Below, piece by piece: positions 42,301 to 54,782 of a stretch of 64,000 nucleotides of DNA; within the stretch, counting starts at the first letter, position 1, and every line of letters begins with the position of its first letter. The DNA is from Knoxdaviesia capensis (lineage: Eukaryota; Ascomycota; Sordariomycetes; Microascales; Gondwanamycetaceae): the NCBI GenBank assembly GCA_001510575.1, contig LNGK01000014.1:188462-252461 (forward strand). Reading direction: 5' to 3'. The notes under the pieces were generated by a model that saw only the letters and a list, made by a program, of their open reading frames with translations, was not told the origin of the DNA and made no database searches. The position numbers were made by a program, and so were the translations under genes.

Positions 42301-43487
42301 TGTGTGGGGCAGGCCGGGTTCAGTCTTTTAGGGCGAGAGAGTGTATGTACGATTGAAGGATAACAATGGCAGGGAATGGAAGTGAAAGTTGGTCTTCTGG
42401 GTGAAATTACTCAGATACTTTACAAGCACTGTCGTCGATGTCGTTTGATCCTGTCTCGCTTTGTGCCGGAGTGCACGGCTAACTACGGCTTTAGAGGCAC
42501 ACTTTCCGCATTTGGTTGTTTGTGTAGGGTTAGGGTTGGTCGCTTCACCAGATGTGTGTGGCAGACAGTGTTGACAGCTTGAGATCGAACCATACATACT
42601 CTCATCTGTTCATCTCTTCATCTATGGCTCGGTTTTGGTTCCTTGGGCGGCAGTGCAAGTCGAACCGCTATAACTGCTCGTAGTTGGCGTTTGAACAAAC
42701 AGGGAGTTTTGGCCATGCTCGTCACTGTGTACTAAATCTTATGCCAAAATATCACCAGGACGTATTGTATAAGAGCACATTCAACATTCACACATTCACA
42801 CATTCACACATTCACACATTCACACATTCACAGCTGGACACATGCATATCGGAACAAAACTCCCTCACGGAGAGGTCTTTTTGACTCAACGAAAAAAGAA
42901 AAAAAAGCTAACTGAAAAAAGAGAACCGGAGGATCAAACTCAAGATGGCCGTAGAAAGCCCACCAAACTCCGGTAAGGGGGGATAGAGAGAGTAAAAACC
43001 GTATCATCGTCCGCATAAAAACTCGCATTCCTCAACAGGAAAGATAAAAAACCGTGCTTCATCGCATAATAGTCGTTCGTTCGTCGCAAAAAGAAAAGGA
43101 AACAGGAGCAATCGTCGCATAATTCGGCCGTTTCGTCCGGTCAAGAGAAGTCGAAGAAAGAAACACGTGCGGGAAGACGAGGACTCTCCGAAAGCGCTGC
43201 TTCACGCACACACATTCTGCGTTCTCGATCTTGACTGATACATAGAAGTGCTTGCCGCTCGTTCGTGCAAAGACGCCTAGCAACGCACAAATCCATGTGG
43301 CAGGGGAAAATCAAAAAGAAAAGAAAGGGCAGTGGGCAGACAAGAAAAAAACAACAAGAGCCCCTGAGCAGTCGTTCCGTCCTCCAGGCTGTGTGTCTGT
43401 CCCCTTTTTCTGTTTTTCTCCCCTCCACTGAAGAGGAAAAATTCCTCCTCCGTCAAGACACACAAAGAGACAACCGAGCAGCCGGAT
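42301..43487. other. Promoter region of fumarylacetoacetase and 3' region of Rad4
   Basis: About 1.2 kb with no supportable gene. It contains a TTAGGG box at 42530 and an octamer minisatellite at 42777-42831. The part next to Rad4 is its 3' untranslated region. Several ORFs near 43059-43519 are A/G-rich or T/C-rich and unconvincing. Confidence 0.6.
42777..42831 (+). repeat. Octamer minisatellite, unit ACATTCAC
   Basis: About six tandem copies of an 8-bp unit, with the first copy imperfect. It lies about 480 bases upstream of the fumarylacetoacetase start. There are no spacers, so it is not a CRISPR array. Confidence 0.9.
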
Positions 43488-46400
43488 TTAATCTTCAAGA
43501 ATAAATCCACCCTCCTCATCTTCGTGCATCACATATTCATCTGAAGACGAAGATCCTTCGCCCTCTGCGTCCATCTCGCTATCCGAAGCACCAGCGCGGG
43601 CCTGGGGAGACATCGTTGTCTCGTGCCGGGCCCCGGCGCTCTCCTGGATGCCAGACCCAGCAGTAGGTTTTTCGACCGTCTCAACACCCACTCTGCCAAC
43701 ATTCGATACACCAACCGAGCGATTTCCCGCCGAGACGCTCGGCTCATCGTGGGCATCTTGCCACAACCGCGCCCGGATCCGCAACGACCGGAGCATCTTG
43801 CGCCACTCTCGCAGCATCTCAAACGTCCGCAGCGCCGCCGCGCTATCCTCGTGCAGATCGACAAGGCCTTCGATCAGTGCCCCGACCGCTGCCGCCGCCT
43901 CCGCCGGAACGACCGCGCCGAGGGTCACCGCTGTGCCTGTGCGGCCGCTGAACCCGAATCCCACGACCGCCGGCGCATAGTCGACTCCGGCCAGTCTCGC
44001 CGCACGCACCGCAAACTCGTGTGCCAGATACACACCGCCCGGGGGCACCATCGTGTCGACGAACAGTTCCAGGTTTCCAAATTCGTTCTTGGGCACCACT
44101 CCGTCTCGTACCGGCGGGTGCCGGAACAACTGCGTTTGGTCCTCAGAGTAAAGTGGAACGGAAAGCTCCGGCGCTCGCGGGTCGGGCACATGCTCCGACT
44201 TGTTGTTTGAGCCTTGGCGTGTCGTCGTACGCTTAGCTGGTTTCTTAAATTTCGCCGGGATTGCGTTGAACTTCACAGCTCGTCCAAGTCGGAACCACCG
44301 GGCCTTCGTGTGCACCGTCAGCACGTCCTTGCGCAGATACACTGCACACGTTGCCTTGCTTGTCAGCTTCGCCTTTCCCACGCTTCTTGCACCTTCACGG
44401 ATCACTTCGTTGTGGTACAGCTTCGGAGCCACCGCATACAACGGGTGGTTCTTGAAGTCTTCAAGACTGGTAGGCATTGGCTCTTTGACCTTCTTTTCCG
44501 CAAGGTACGAATCCTCGATGCGGTCGAGATCGCTGAGCCCCTTGCGATCGCTATACATTTTCATGACCTTCCGCCACCACATCACACCAGGGTTGTGATT
44601 TCGGGTGTCGTCGGAGCCACCATCAATTCGGTTTCTGGCGGTTTTCGCCATGAAATGTTTCGCGTATCGTGCAGTCACATCTCTCGCGGTCCCATCCGCG
44701 TTGAACGCAATAACATACACCATTCTGTTGAACTCATCCGTCAACGGCGGTTCCATGGCTCCCGGTCGCCACAGGCTCATAGTAACGATCGGATCCACCG
44801 GCCGCCACATTTGATGGGACTCATCAAGAACCTCAACCCAGAACACTGGGTACTTCGACTCCTTTTCCCAAAACAGCTTCTTAATCCGTTTGGCGTGGGC
44901 CGTGGCGTCTTTGGAGCTTGTATCCTCAAACCGAGGGAGACTGTCTCCTGAAGAAAAGGGAAGAGCTTGTATCGAACACACCAGGCGAGCCTGAAGTCCG
45001 GCCGCCCGGAGCAGAGCACAAAACAACTGTGCGGCAACATCTCTTGATCCGGTGAGGCTCTTGGCGGCTTCCAGGAAATCATGGCGATCATAGGTGGTGT
45101 CGATGACATCTTCACCCGGCTTAGGATACTATATCAACGGTTAGTATTGGCCCCACAGTCAAATAGCAGGAAACGTGCGGGGGAACCCGAAATATCAGAA
45201 TACTAATGTGAACTTACGTTTCTCAGGTTAGCCCGATCAGCAGCCCACCGGGCCCGGCGAATGCCCACTTGGTCAACAACAAACTTTTCATGGAAGACAC
45301 GCCCAATCTCTTCCAACCCCGTCTTCAACGCTTGTGAACGCGCATACTGTGTCATTTTCTTAGGCGGATTGAGCTGCGCGACCGTGTGCTCTTTCAGCAT
45401 TGTGATCAGCACATCTTGTACAGCTTCGTTGTTTGCCCACGCGTTGCGGCGCGCGGCATGCCACATCAGACTGAGCACATGTGTTTTGTGAATCACGACC
45501 CGCCACGCTTTCTCCTCGCGCGTCAGCGGGAGCCGGCGCACGGACTTTCCGCCTGCACCACCAGTCTCAGTTGTCCGGTCCAAGGTAATGACGATTCCGG
45601 GCGCCGATGACGGGTCGGCGGGCTCATCATGCTCATCGTCCTTATCGTTGTGCATGGCCGCCATGCGCGCGGCGTAATCACCCATGTCCGCGTTTCCATC
45701 GTTGGATTCGTCCTCATCATCGTCAGAAGAAGAAGAAAAAGAAGAAGAATCATCTTCCGAATCCCCCGCTTCCCGAGTCATCGTTTGCACTGCAAGAGGA
45801 ACATCTTCAAAAGCAACATCGTCTTCATCAACGTCCAAGTCCATCTGCGGCGCAGACATCTCAGGGGGCCGGGGCGGAAAGCGTTGGGGGGGAGGCGAGG
45901 GGATGAGGCGCGGATAGTGCAAATCGCGGCTAGGAAAACCACCTCGACTTAGCCGCGCTCGCTTGTTCGACGACCCGAAACTTCCCATGGGGCTCGGAGC
46001 CCGCGGGGGCCCATCAGGGCTAGAAAGAGCCTCCAAAAGCAACTTTGAATAAGGACTCATGTCCTCGGCATTCAATTGCGAGAGATCCTCATGCCAAGGA
46101 CGCCGACGACCAGTTGCATTTGGCGGCGTGGTTGTCCGAGTGATCGCGTCAAAGGGCAGAAGAGGTCGACGATTCCCGGCTAAAGCCGTTCTCGTTGCGC
46201 CTCTAGTCTGGCCGCTTCCCTGTGCGCGGCCCCAGTTCGAACCTCCACGAGCATTTCCAGCATTCACGTTTCCGGGAGAAGTTCTGGCTCCGGGAGATGA
46301 CGCGGTCTGGCCGCCGCCTCGTCCCTGACCCTGATTCAGGCCTCCCCGGGCGCTAGTAGTATTGCTAGCCGCCAAGATAGGCGTCGGAAGAGTGAAAGTT

Positions 46401-46918
46401 CTGTGTGCCTGACGCGAGTTGCGTCTTGTGAGGGCTCTCGCAGCACCTCTACCTCCGGGTGAAGACCCGGCATGTCCACCTGCGCGCCCACGGCCCAGGT
46501 TGTGACCTCCACGAGTGCCACCAACACCCCCGTTGTTCACTGGTGAGGTGGCAGATTCCTGTCCACCAGAAGCTATCGCCATGTTCGTGCGAGCAGACTG
46601 AAGACCGTTGGTGGTCATTCCAAATTCGAAGGCATTGTTGCCCTGGACACCCGGTCTCGAGGGAGAAGAGCTTGAAATCCCCGCGTGACTGCCAGACGAA
46701 GCTGGGAGATCACCATGGGTTGAGTCCATTGCATTGGACTGATCAATATCCTGAGAGATATCGGAGTCATTACGACAACCGATAGTGAACACTCGAACAT
46801 TGTTTCCCCCCCGAGAGGGTGAAGAATGGCCGCCACGACCAGTGGTCCGGCCACCACGACTCCCAGCACTCCCGCCGCGAGGCTGACGAAGGCTCGGAGA
46901 GCGATTCAGATCCGACAT
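43488..46918 (-). CDS. rad4: Rad4/XPC DNA damage recognition protein, 1113 aa
   Basis: Two exons, 46918-45218 and 45128-43488, flank an 89-bp intron (GTAAGT donor, ACTAAC branch, TATAG acceptor). The join reads ADRANLRN-YPKPGEDVIDTTYDRHDF. The protein recognises helix-distorting DNA lesions and starts global-genome nucleotide excision repair with Rad23 in the nucleus. Residues 1 to about 440 are Gly/Arg/Ser-rich and acidic, without conserved domain. The transglutaminase-like fold spans the intron (HVLSLMWHAARRNAW to SKYPVFWVEVLDESHQMWRPVDP). BHD1 starts near residue 790 (PTSLEDFKNHPLYAVAPKLYHNEVI). BHD2 is followed by BHD3 near 890 (LYSEDQTQLFRHPPVRDGVVPKNEFGNLELFV and VPPGGVYLAHEF), which inserts beta-hairpins into damaged DNA. 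The C-terminus is acidic. The start at 46918 has an acceptable context, but an in-frame ORF separated by one TAG lies directly upstream, so the true N-terminus is uncertain. Confidence 0.93.
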
Positions 46919-46942
46919 CGCTCTTGAAGTCCAACCAGGATT

Positions 46943-47140
46943 CTATCCACGTTGGGGGGCTCCAGGAGCGCGGTTGGTGTCGGGTGATTGGGCTGGAGAG
47001 CCAATCGGAGTTTCCGGATCTTGGAAAGTCGGTTGAGGAGCAGTTGTCGAGACAGTCTCAATTGAATCTTCCAAATCAGAAGACCCGACTGTGTTATCGA
47101 GACCACTCCCGTTACCGGAGTTGCTTGTGTGCCAATCCAT
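46943..47140 (-). other. 65-codon upstream ORF in frame with Rad4, ended by TAG
   Basis: An ATG at 47140 opens a frame that ends in TAG at 46945-46943 and lies in exactly the same frame as the Rad4 ATG at 46918 (222 bases apart). Only eight sense codons separate the stop from that ATG. The product (start MDWHTSNSGNGSG, then Ser/Thr/Pro/Asp-rich) resembles disordered coding sequence more than random spacer. The context of the ATG (TTAATGG) is weak. It may be a regulatory uORF, a former N-terminus cut by a stop mutation, or a sequencing error. Confidence 0.5.
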
Positions 47141-50100
47141 TAACCGAAAACCAAAGAAAATGGGTTAATGGGATTGAACAAAAGAAAATAACCAAAGGGT
47201 ATGTGTGATTTCAATCCGCTAATTGACCTTGGCAAAGGACAGGTCGCAAGACTGAAAAAAAGGATACCGGATGGTTGTGGAAGGCTAGATTGTATCAAAG
47301 AACCATGTCAGTCATTAGTGGTGATGAACTTTAATATACCTGGATTAAAAAAAAACTGAATGAATGTCAAAGGAAGTGAAAGGGGAGATGTTAATTACTG
47401 TGATGATGATGAATGATTTGTGAATCTGATGATTGAGAGTTGATGAACTGTTTCAAAAGGTAGATGCAGGAATCAATCGAGGTTTGGTTTGAAGAAGAAA
47501 AAATAAAAGAGGAAGAAGAATTTTGTCTTGCCCCCGGGGGAGAAGAAATCTTCTTATACCCAGAAAGATACGATGAGATGTGAAGCAAAAGCGGAGTGAA
47601 GCGAAATGAACCGGTAGATGAACGTCTGGCCCAGCCTTTGTGCAAGATCATGAAGAGACGAGGAGATGGATGATAGGTAAGTGATGTTACAGGATTGTTA
47701 AGATAAAGACCACGAGTCAGGTAGAGAGAGGTATAATTTATATATAAGACATGTGGAAGAGATACATCAGGGGAATGGCCAGGGAGTGACTATGACTATC
47801 GGGGGTTGGGGTATGGATGAAGCTATCACCAGATATTCTGCACAGCGGAACAGAGAGAAATCGCCAGTCGTGATGGATGAGGCGTGGATCAGAAAAGACT
47901 CCAGGCAAACACGAGACCTCAGGATCGCGAAATCACATGACTTAAGTGATTTGAAATCTGGGGCAATGGTAAGGGTCTGTTGGACCCTAAGACGCCGGAC
48001 TTGGAGGAATCAGAGGCGAGGCAGGATGAAGGGTACTCTCGATTCGACGCTTCCCCCAAGCTGCAAAAAGGTCTGGATTCATCGTCAATGGCGATTTTGT
48101 TAGAGTGTTTCTACAGTCCCATCTGCTGTAGTCAATGGTAGTTTGAGTCCTATACGCTTCACCGGCAGGACATGGAAAGTCCCCGCGGCTATTACAATCT
48201 GCAAACGGCAGCCAGAAGGCTTTCTGACTGTTCATGCTCAAGCTCCCTCTCTCTGTGGCAAGCTCTCTCTATATGATCTACAATCATTGTCGCATCTTCT
48301 TCATCTCCCCGCACACCTTTATGAGCATCCAGGAGGTAATATAAGTCAGCTCTCTCTTCCCTCATCCTCACGAGGAATTGCAGGTCTTAGCACTGATAAG
48401 GGTGGGCTGGTTTTCCTCCAGCACTTGGTACAACCTCAGAGAATCTCTGGCCGGTTTGAGTCGAGAGACTTACACATAAAAGTCCTATCCAGGCTGCCAC
48501 GAAACGAACGTTCGAGAGCCTCAGCTGCGTCATATCAGAGCCATATTTGGCTGGAACAAGCCTTTTTTCCAGACTAGGGGGAATGTATGGTTCCCATCCG
48601 TCGTGACTCTTCACATGCAGTGCGGTCCCTCTTCCTCTCGCCGTCCTCAGCATCGGATTGGACTGTCGAGCTTACCACACTTCTACCATGCATCATGGAG
48701 GGAGGGCCACCAGGTACGACCGCTCCAGTGATGTTCTAGCCACACACACACCCCAAACAAGCAAATGGAGCCGCATAAGTGGCTGTCAGATAGCCATCTA
48801 GGCAGAGAAAATGTGCACGTTGCCGTTGCCGCGCTTTACCTACCGAAGAAGAAAGATATTGATAGGCAGCAGGGCGGGACAGCCAATCTGAGATCTTCAA
48901 GAGGCACAGCCCAGAAGTGATTTTTCCTTTTCTTGCTTCCCATTCTTCAATCGGTTATTAAATGCAGAAATGGGCATGGTTGGATGCGGGGTTCAATTGA
49001 ACAAACTTTGCATTGAATTCCAGGCCCCCAGATTGGCCTGGCCCTGGGAGGAAGAGGCCTTGGATGCATTGAGGTCCCTTCATCTCGATGGATCAGTATC
49101 GCCAGCTTCGCCCGATGCAATTGAGGCTAGCCCTCCGGTTTCGAAAATTCGACAGCCGTTCGTTCGTAGTGACCAGGGAGGCAAAAATGCACACCAGCAG
49201 CTCCTGGATAAACGAATAGGCAACAAGTCCAAGCCAGCACTAATCAAATCGGGGGCGGCAACCGAGAGGGGGAAAGTGTAGGAGGAGGCTTTGAAGACTG
49301 GGCGCATCGAGCAGGGCTCACAATTGGAAGCTCGGCCGTGGAGGACCGCATGTAGGGCTACAAAAATCGGGTCGGGGTGTAACATCGTGGGGGGGGAGAG
49401 CACCAGCAGACACGCGGATTGGGCCTTTTTGCCCCCTTTCAACGGGTGCGGGCGCCGTCGGAGGCCCCGTCATTTTGGCTCCTGGTGGTGCTCATATCTA
49501 CGGTTGCGCAAGGTGGCTTTTTGATGGATGTATCTTTGTCTTCGCGGCTGTTGGTCTTTTATTTCATTATTGAAGTTTTAGTAGATGTGATATTTGATAG
49601 CCCGAGGAGGAGGGGAAGTGATCAGGAGGGAGGAGAACAAAGAGGGGGCGGTGATCCGAACTTCTCTTGTGGTGTGTAAACTCCAGAACCCTTGCGAGAG
49701 GGGTGAGAGTGAGCGAGAGCATGTGAATGGGATTGATTGATTGCTGCTCCTTTTTTCCACTTTCTCCGCTGACTTTTTCGCTCTCGCTGAGGCGAGAAGA
49801 GTTGGTGTGTGACTGGATTCAACCTCACCCACATTGATCGAACACAAGCTAACGAGAAGCCGGGAAAAATGAGCCGTCTTCCTAGTCTTGGGACTTCAGA
49901 AATGGACGCAAGATAGGCACAGCTGGCGTAAAAATGTTACGCGGGCTTGATAACTTCGTTGGTGCTTGGTCACAGATGGCAGATATGCGTAGTATTAGGG
50001 TTCGGGTTACCTAATCACGGTCAAGCGTAGCACCCACTCACTCACTTGTCTTCGGTTCAACCGAAAATGTACTCTGTCAATTGACGATTTCAGCGCAAAC

Positions 50101-52011
50101 CTCAATGCAGCCTCAATATTTCGACCAAGATCAATAATTAATTCAGTTGTGTGTTTTTGTGCGCGTTCGCAGGGCTGCTCCTTCCGTCTGGTTTGTCCAG
50201 GCTTGGATAGGGCTTTAGGGCAAAGACAACAACACATGCGTTTGCTTTGCATCGGCCACTTGCATTGGAAACCGGAGCAGCCAGCCGTCATCCATACCAA
50301 AAATTGCGCCTGTCCAATCTGGCCCCCGATCACGGCACTGGCTGTCACCGCTTGTTAGGAGCCGGGAAGGACGGCATGACTCTGTGCATCTCAATAATCA
50401 CAACATGTGAACGTCAACCATGGACCCAGTAATACGAACATGTATCTTCGCCTCTCCAATCTCCAAATACGCCGGATCACCTCACTTCTACAAAGTTGCA
50501 GAATTCCGTCTTATCTAATCCCATTGCGCGATTGAGGAAAACCGGAAGGTGGCGTCAGATCATGGCTCCTTCCCTGGGTGTCTGTACCGTAATCTGTATT
50601 GTTGACCTGTGCATTTCTGCTGGTATCTTTTTACCCCTGCTGCTCTTGTCGTTGACTCATCTGTCTTTTTAACGATCTGGATCATGACTTTGGGCTTTCT
50701 TATCCCCCCATCTCGTCCTCTTCTGTTTGGTTATATACCAGAAGCGTCGACCTCAATATTTCCTGCGAGATATAAATACGGTCCTTTCCAGCATCGACGA
50801 CTTTGTACCCTAATTTTGCGATACTACCTATTGCAAGGAACAAGGATAAGAGATCTCTGTGTCTCCTCCTCTCTCTGTTTCGTTTCTCTCCCTCTTTCTC
50901 CCTAAAATTAAAGTCCTGCTGTTTGTTTTTATTCCCCCGATCGATCCCGGATACCTTGCAGCCGATCTCGCTGCCCTCTGTTGAGGTTTAGTGGTACGTC
51001 CGATCTGTCACTCAGTACTGTATTGGCAAGTTGCTGGAGCTGGGTTGCCCAGCGTTGCCGTGTTCGGGGGGCTCGTCTTTGGCTTCCTTTATCTTGTCAC
51101 CAGCGCAGATACGCAGGATGGATGCACTGTACAGTACATAATGGCACAGCATTTACAGTACGGTACAAACATCCAGTTCATCTGTGTTAGTGGTGACCGT
51201 TAATCCCGTCCCTGCACCCCTTGTCTCGCCTTTCCCTAAAGAGGCCCGTTTGAAAAAGGACACTGGACGGCCCACAGGGTATCAGGGTGTCGACCGCTTA
51301 TGCCTACAGCGCACTCTTAAAACATCTCGATAACGTCGTCTGAGCTGACCGACCTTCTATTTCCCGTTACTGTTAGTCACCACCATAGTGTCGCAAGAGC
51401 ACGCGCGTGCCTCAGACTCAAATCATCCCCGTTAAAATCGCCTCATCCGGGTTCTCTTCTTGGGAACAAGCCATCGAGAACTGCACGGAGTGGTCGCCTC
51501 CCCTATTGTCCTTACCCAGTTTTTATCTTCTCTTCTTCGCGGCGGCAATCGATAATATACTATACAGTACACTACAACATATATTGCCCTTTTCCTATAC
51601 ATGCTCATTCTAGCCCTGCTGCTATTGTCCTCTTGACCTCTTGTTGGCGAACCTCGTTTTGTGGCTCTCGCTTCGTGAAAGTCGCCTTCTAAACGTCTTC
51701 CGATTGGAGAACCACCTTCTGCTCGCCCTCCTCGTTGTAGTGCCCAGACGCTCGCTTTCTCACAAGCCTGCATATCTGCTTTGCCACATGCCATATGCCA
51801 CATTACCGTACCGCCTGTTGCCCGCGCATTCACCACACCGACCCTGTGTTGGAACTGGCGAAATAGCCCATTTGCACTGTACTCGTGCGTCCAATTTGGA
51901 TTAACATCTCGACCCTGTTGGTCTGCTGAGGTCTCCTGCATTCGCAAAAGTCCGGATACATGCATGCACGCTTTTATGCACGTCCAGAAGGTATGCTCAC
52001 ATTTATTATAC

Positions 52012-52013
<2 letters not shown>

Positions 52014-52044
<31 letters not shown>
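52014..52044 (+). repeat. CA microsatellite
   Basis: About fifteen CA units in the region upstream of Atg13. Confidence 0.85.
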
Positions 52045-52049
<5 letters not shown>

Positions 52050-54782
52050 AATCCTCTGGTGAACGGTCCTCATCCTTCGTACGGACCACGGAGTACATTC
52101 ATACATGTACAGTACATTCATACGTGGTTAGCATATCCACAGAATCCACAGTGTCAGGTGCATGTGTATCTCCCAGACTCCGTGTGAGAGTCATGCTCCT
52201 TCGGTTCCGTGGTTCTTCGCCTTCCCTCTGCGGTTGCTCTCATCTTCTTCTGCTTCACTCTTGATGTGAGAGTTGTCCTCCGTCCATCCATCCATCCAGC
52301 CAGCCAACTATCATATCACAGTGTCACAGCCACTGACCCAACCGCCTCTTTGTACCGTCCTCTTCTAGGCTGTCTCCCGCTCCCCGTATCACAACACAGC
52401 CTTTCTAGGTACTTGATAGCACAAACACACACCGTAACACAGAGTACCCATCCACGAACATCTTTTGTCTATCACTACCAACATCTCTCTGTCCGGACTA
52501 TATATTTCAAACCATAGTGAACGAACCTACTCCTGCACGGACATCCAATCAACCGATACATACATACTGTACAACATTCAGACGATCAAATCCTCCTTCC
52601 ACACTGTCTCGCTGCTACTTAATACACGTAGTCGCCGACTGCTTCTCCCACACACACTCTCGACTGTCTTTCTGCACCTGTCCCGGTTTGGATTGGCTTG
52701 GTATGCTCCACCCAGGGGTCGGATGAACAAATAGCAGGCCAAGGTGAGCTCTCCACTCCACTCCAACACTATCTTGACTTTTGGCTTTTACGATTCTCTA
52801 TCTCGCTATCAGCTGGATCAGTCCTATCGTCTATCTCGTCTCAGAGAGCGACCTAGGACCACCTACGACGTTGGATGTGCCATCCTCTCCATTTCCCTTC
52901 CCTTCCACTTTCCCCGTCCCCATAACAGTCACCGGCCCTGGTTTCCCATTCTCCGCCCTGCAGGAGACATCCTGCTTAACCCTGCTTAACTGCGACTCTA
53001 TCTGCCCTGTTGTGCCGTACCAGTGAGTTTGCTCACACCGCGGATCCACTCACTGGCAGCAGGCAGTACGAGTATCATCTCTCACATGCAGGTGCCTACT
53101 GTACAAACATTTCGTTCCCCCTACTCCAACACCGATTTTTTTTCTTTGCTTTTTCTCAACCACACCTGCATGACCTCCCGGAGATGTACGTACACCTGGG
53201 ATACACTTCCCGCATCCAAAAAAACCCTCGTCCTCGCCCTCAGCCTCAGTTTCTATTTGCCCTCTGCTTCTTGTCCTTCCCGGCACCAGAGTTAGTGCAT
53301 GTCTTGTATGTCCATGACACACTACTCCGTATATTCCCTCCTACCACCCCATGCAAATGCACGCCAGCGCATAATCCAGAGAATCTGCCTGGCTGGATCA
53401 CAGTGCAGCAAGTGTCTGCGTCTCTTCCGGCATTTCTTACTGTTTAAAAATCAATTTTGTGCGTGTGTTGAAATTCTTTGAAATTTTTATATATAAAAAA
53501 ATTACAAAAGTAATTCACCACAAAAATCCCCTTTCCCTGGTTCACAGCTCCCATTGCCCTTTTTTCTCTAAATATCGTGTGTCGTCCAGGTTGTGCTCCA
53601 TGCGTGTCCTATCTAGGCGACCACCATCTGATACCCCAGTCTTTTTATTTCTGACTTTGAGCAAGACGCCTGTGGTGTGTCCGTGGTGTGGCTTGCAGCG
53701 AACTAACTGTGTTTCTCCTAGGCAGTTTCGGTCTCTCCATACACATACTTATATACCTGCGAAACACTCTCCCAGAACGAGAAACTTTTTTTTGGCCCGA
53801 CTCGACCAGCCTTCAACAACTCCTCGACCTCCCCAGATCTAGCTTCAACGCTTGTTTCTCTGATCCAGTCATACATAACCTTTTATCGGCCTCTCCAGTT
53901 TCCAACTGCTCTTGCTCTTTTTTCTCCCTTAGTTTTCATATCTACATATGTACACTCCATTATTCCCTCTCTTCTCTCTCGCATTTTCCGTTCAATTTTT
54001 GTCGTCTTATCTGCAGTACATATGTTTGACTGAGCATTTTCGTTCCTTCTCTTTTTCCCCTAAATTACATTAATTTTTCTAATTCCATCCATTCGTATCA
54101 AACAACACACAACTCGTTCACAACCGTTCTCGACAACCCTCTGGCCTAGTTTCTCATCTGATCTCCTCCCATAGCGTATACAAACTCGTCTCGAGCCCTC
54201 TCGTTCGTTACAACCATCATTCGGCCTACTCTGTCCATCCTGAGGCCCGTTGAAGCACTCTAATCGGCATTTTTTTTCTTCGTTAATTTGCTAGACCTTC
54301 ACCGACCGTCTGTTTCCGCTGCTAGCTAAAACGACTTCCGCTCCGTTTCTTTTCGTCTTGTTTTCGGCCGATCTCGCAGCGCTTCCTTCTCTTTGCCGAC
54401 TTTGTCCACCTCGCAATATTTATTTGGGCCGTTTGTTCACCGTCCAAACTTTTTGTTCTTCACCGCGGCCATTCTCTTTTCAGTCTCATCGGTGCATGTC
54501 AGGATGGATGTGCTGCTCCCTTCGTCTTCGATCTTCTCCATCCTTCTCCACGCCGCCACTTCCCCATCAATTTAGTTTGGGCCCCAGTGTATCTGCCCTC
54601 TCACCACCTCGCAATAGGTCTCTTCCACCTTCTATTGTTTTGTACAAGGCTCACGGTCCATACCAACACACGCTGCCAGACGCCAACCTTTCGAGCCGTC
54701 CATCGTCTGGACCCGTTCCCCCGAACGATTTCCTCCCACCTGTCCTCCTACGCCATCAACCACCACACACATCCCATTCACG

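Larger units (their letters stand above)
46919..54782. other. 7.9-kb divergent spacer between Rad4 and Atg13
   Basis: Apart from the Rad4 upstream ORF I find no supportable gene. The ORFs near 47753-48103, 48143-48577, 48970-49442, 50007-50348 and 51432-51965 lack domains, overlap in both strands and could not be joined into exon chains. A TTAGGG box lies at 49995 and a CA microsatellite at 52014-52044. From about 50600 to 54780 the plus strand is strongly pyrimidine-rich and has many short ORFs. That fits a long promoter and leader for Atg13. Confidence 0.55.

Noticed and set aside
42777..42831. Possible CRISPR array
   Set aside because: The units are 8 bp, tandem and without spacers, in a eukaryotic genome; this is a minisatellite.
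51432..51965. 177-codon minus-strand ORF in the Atg13 upstream region
   Set aside because: It is the complement of a pyrimidine-rich tract, rich in Arg/Gly/Glu, with no motif.
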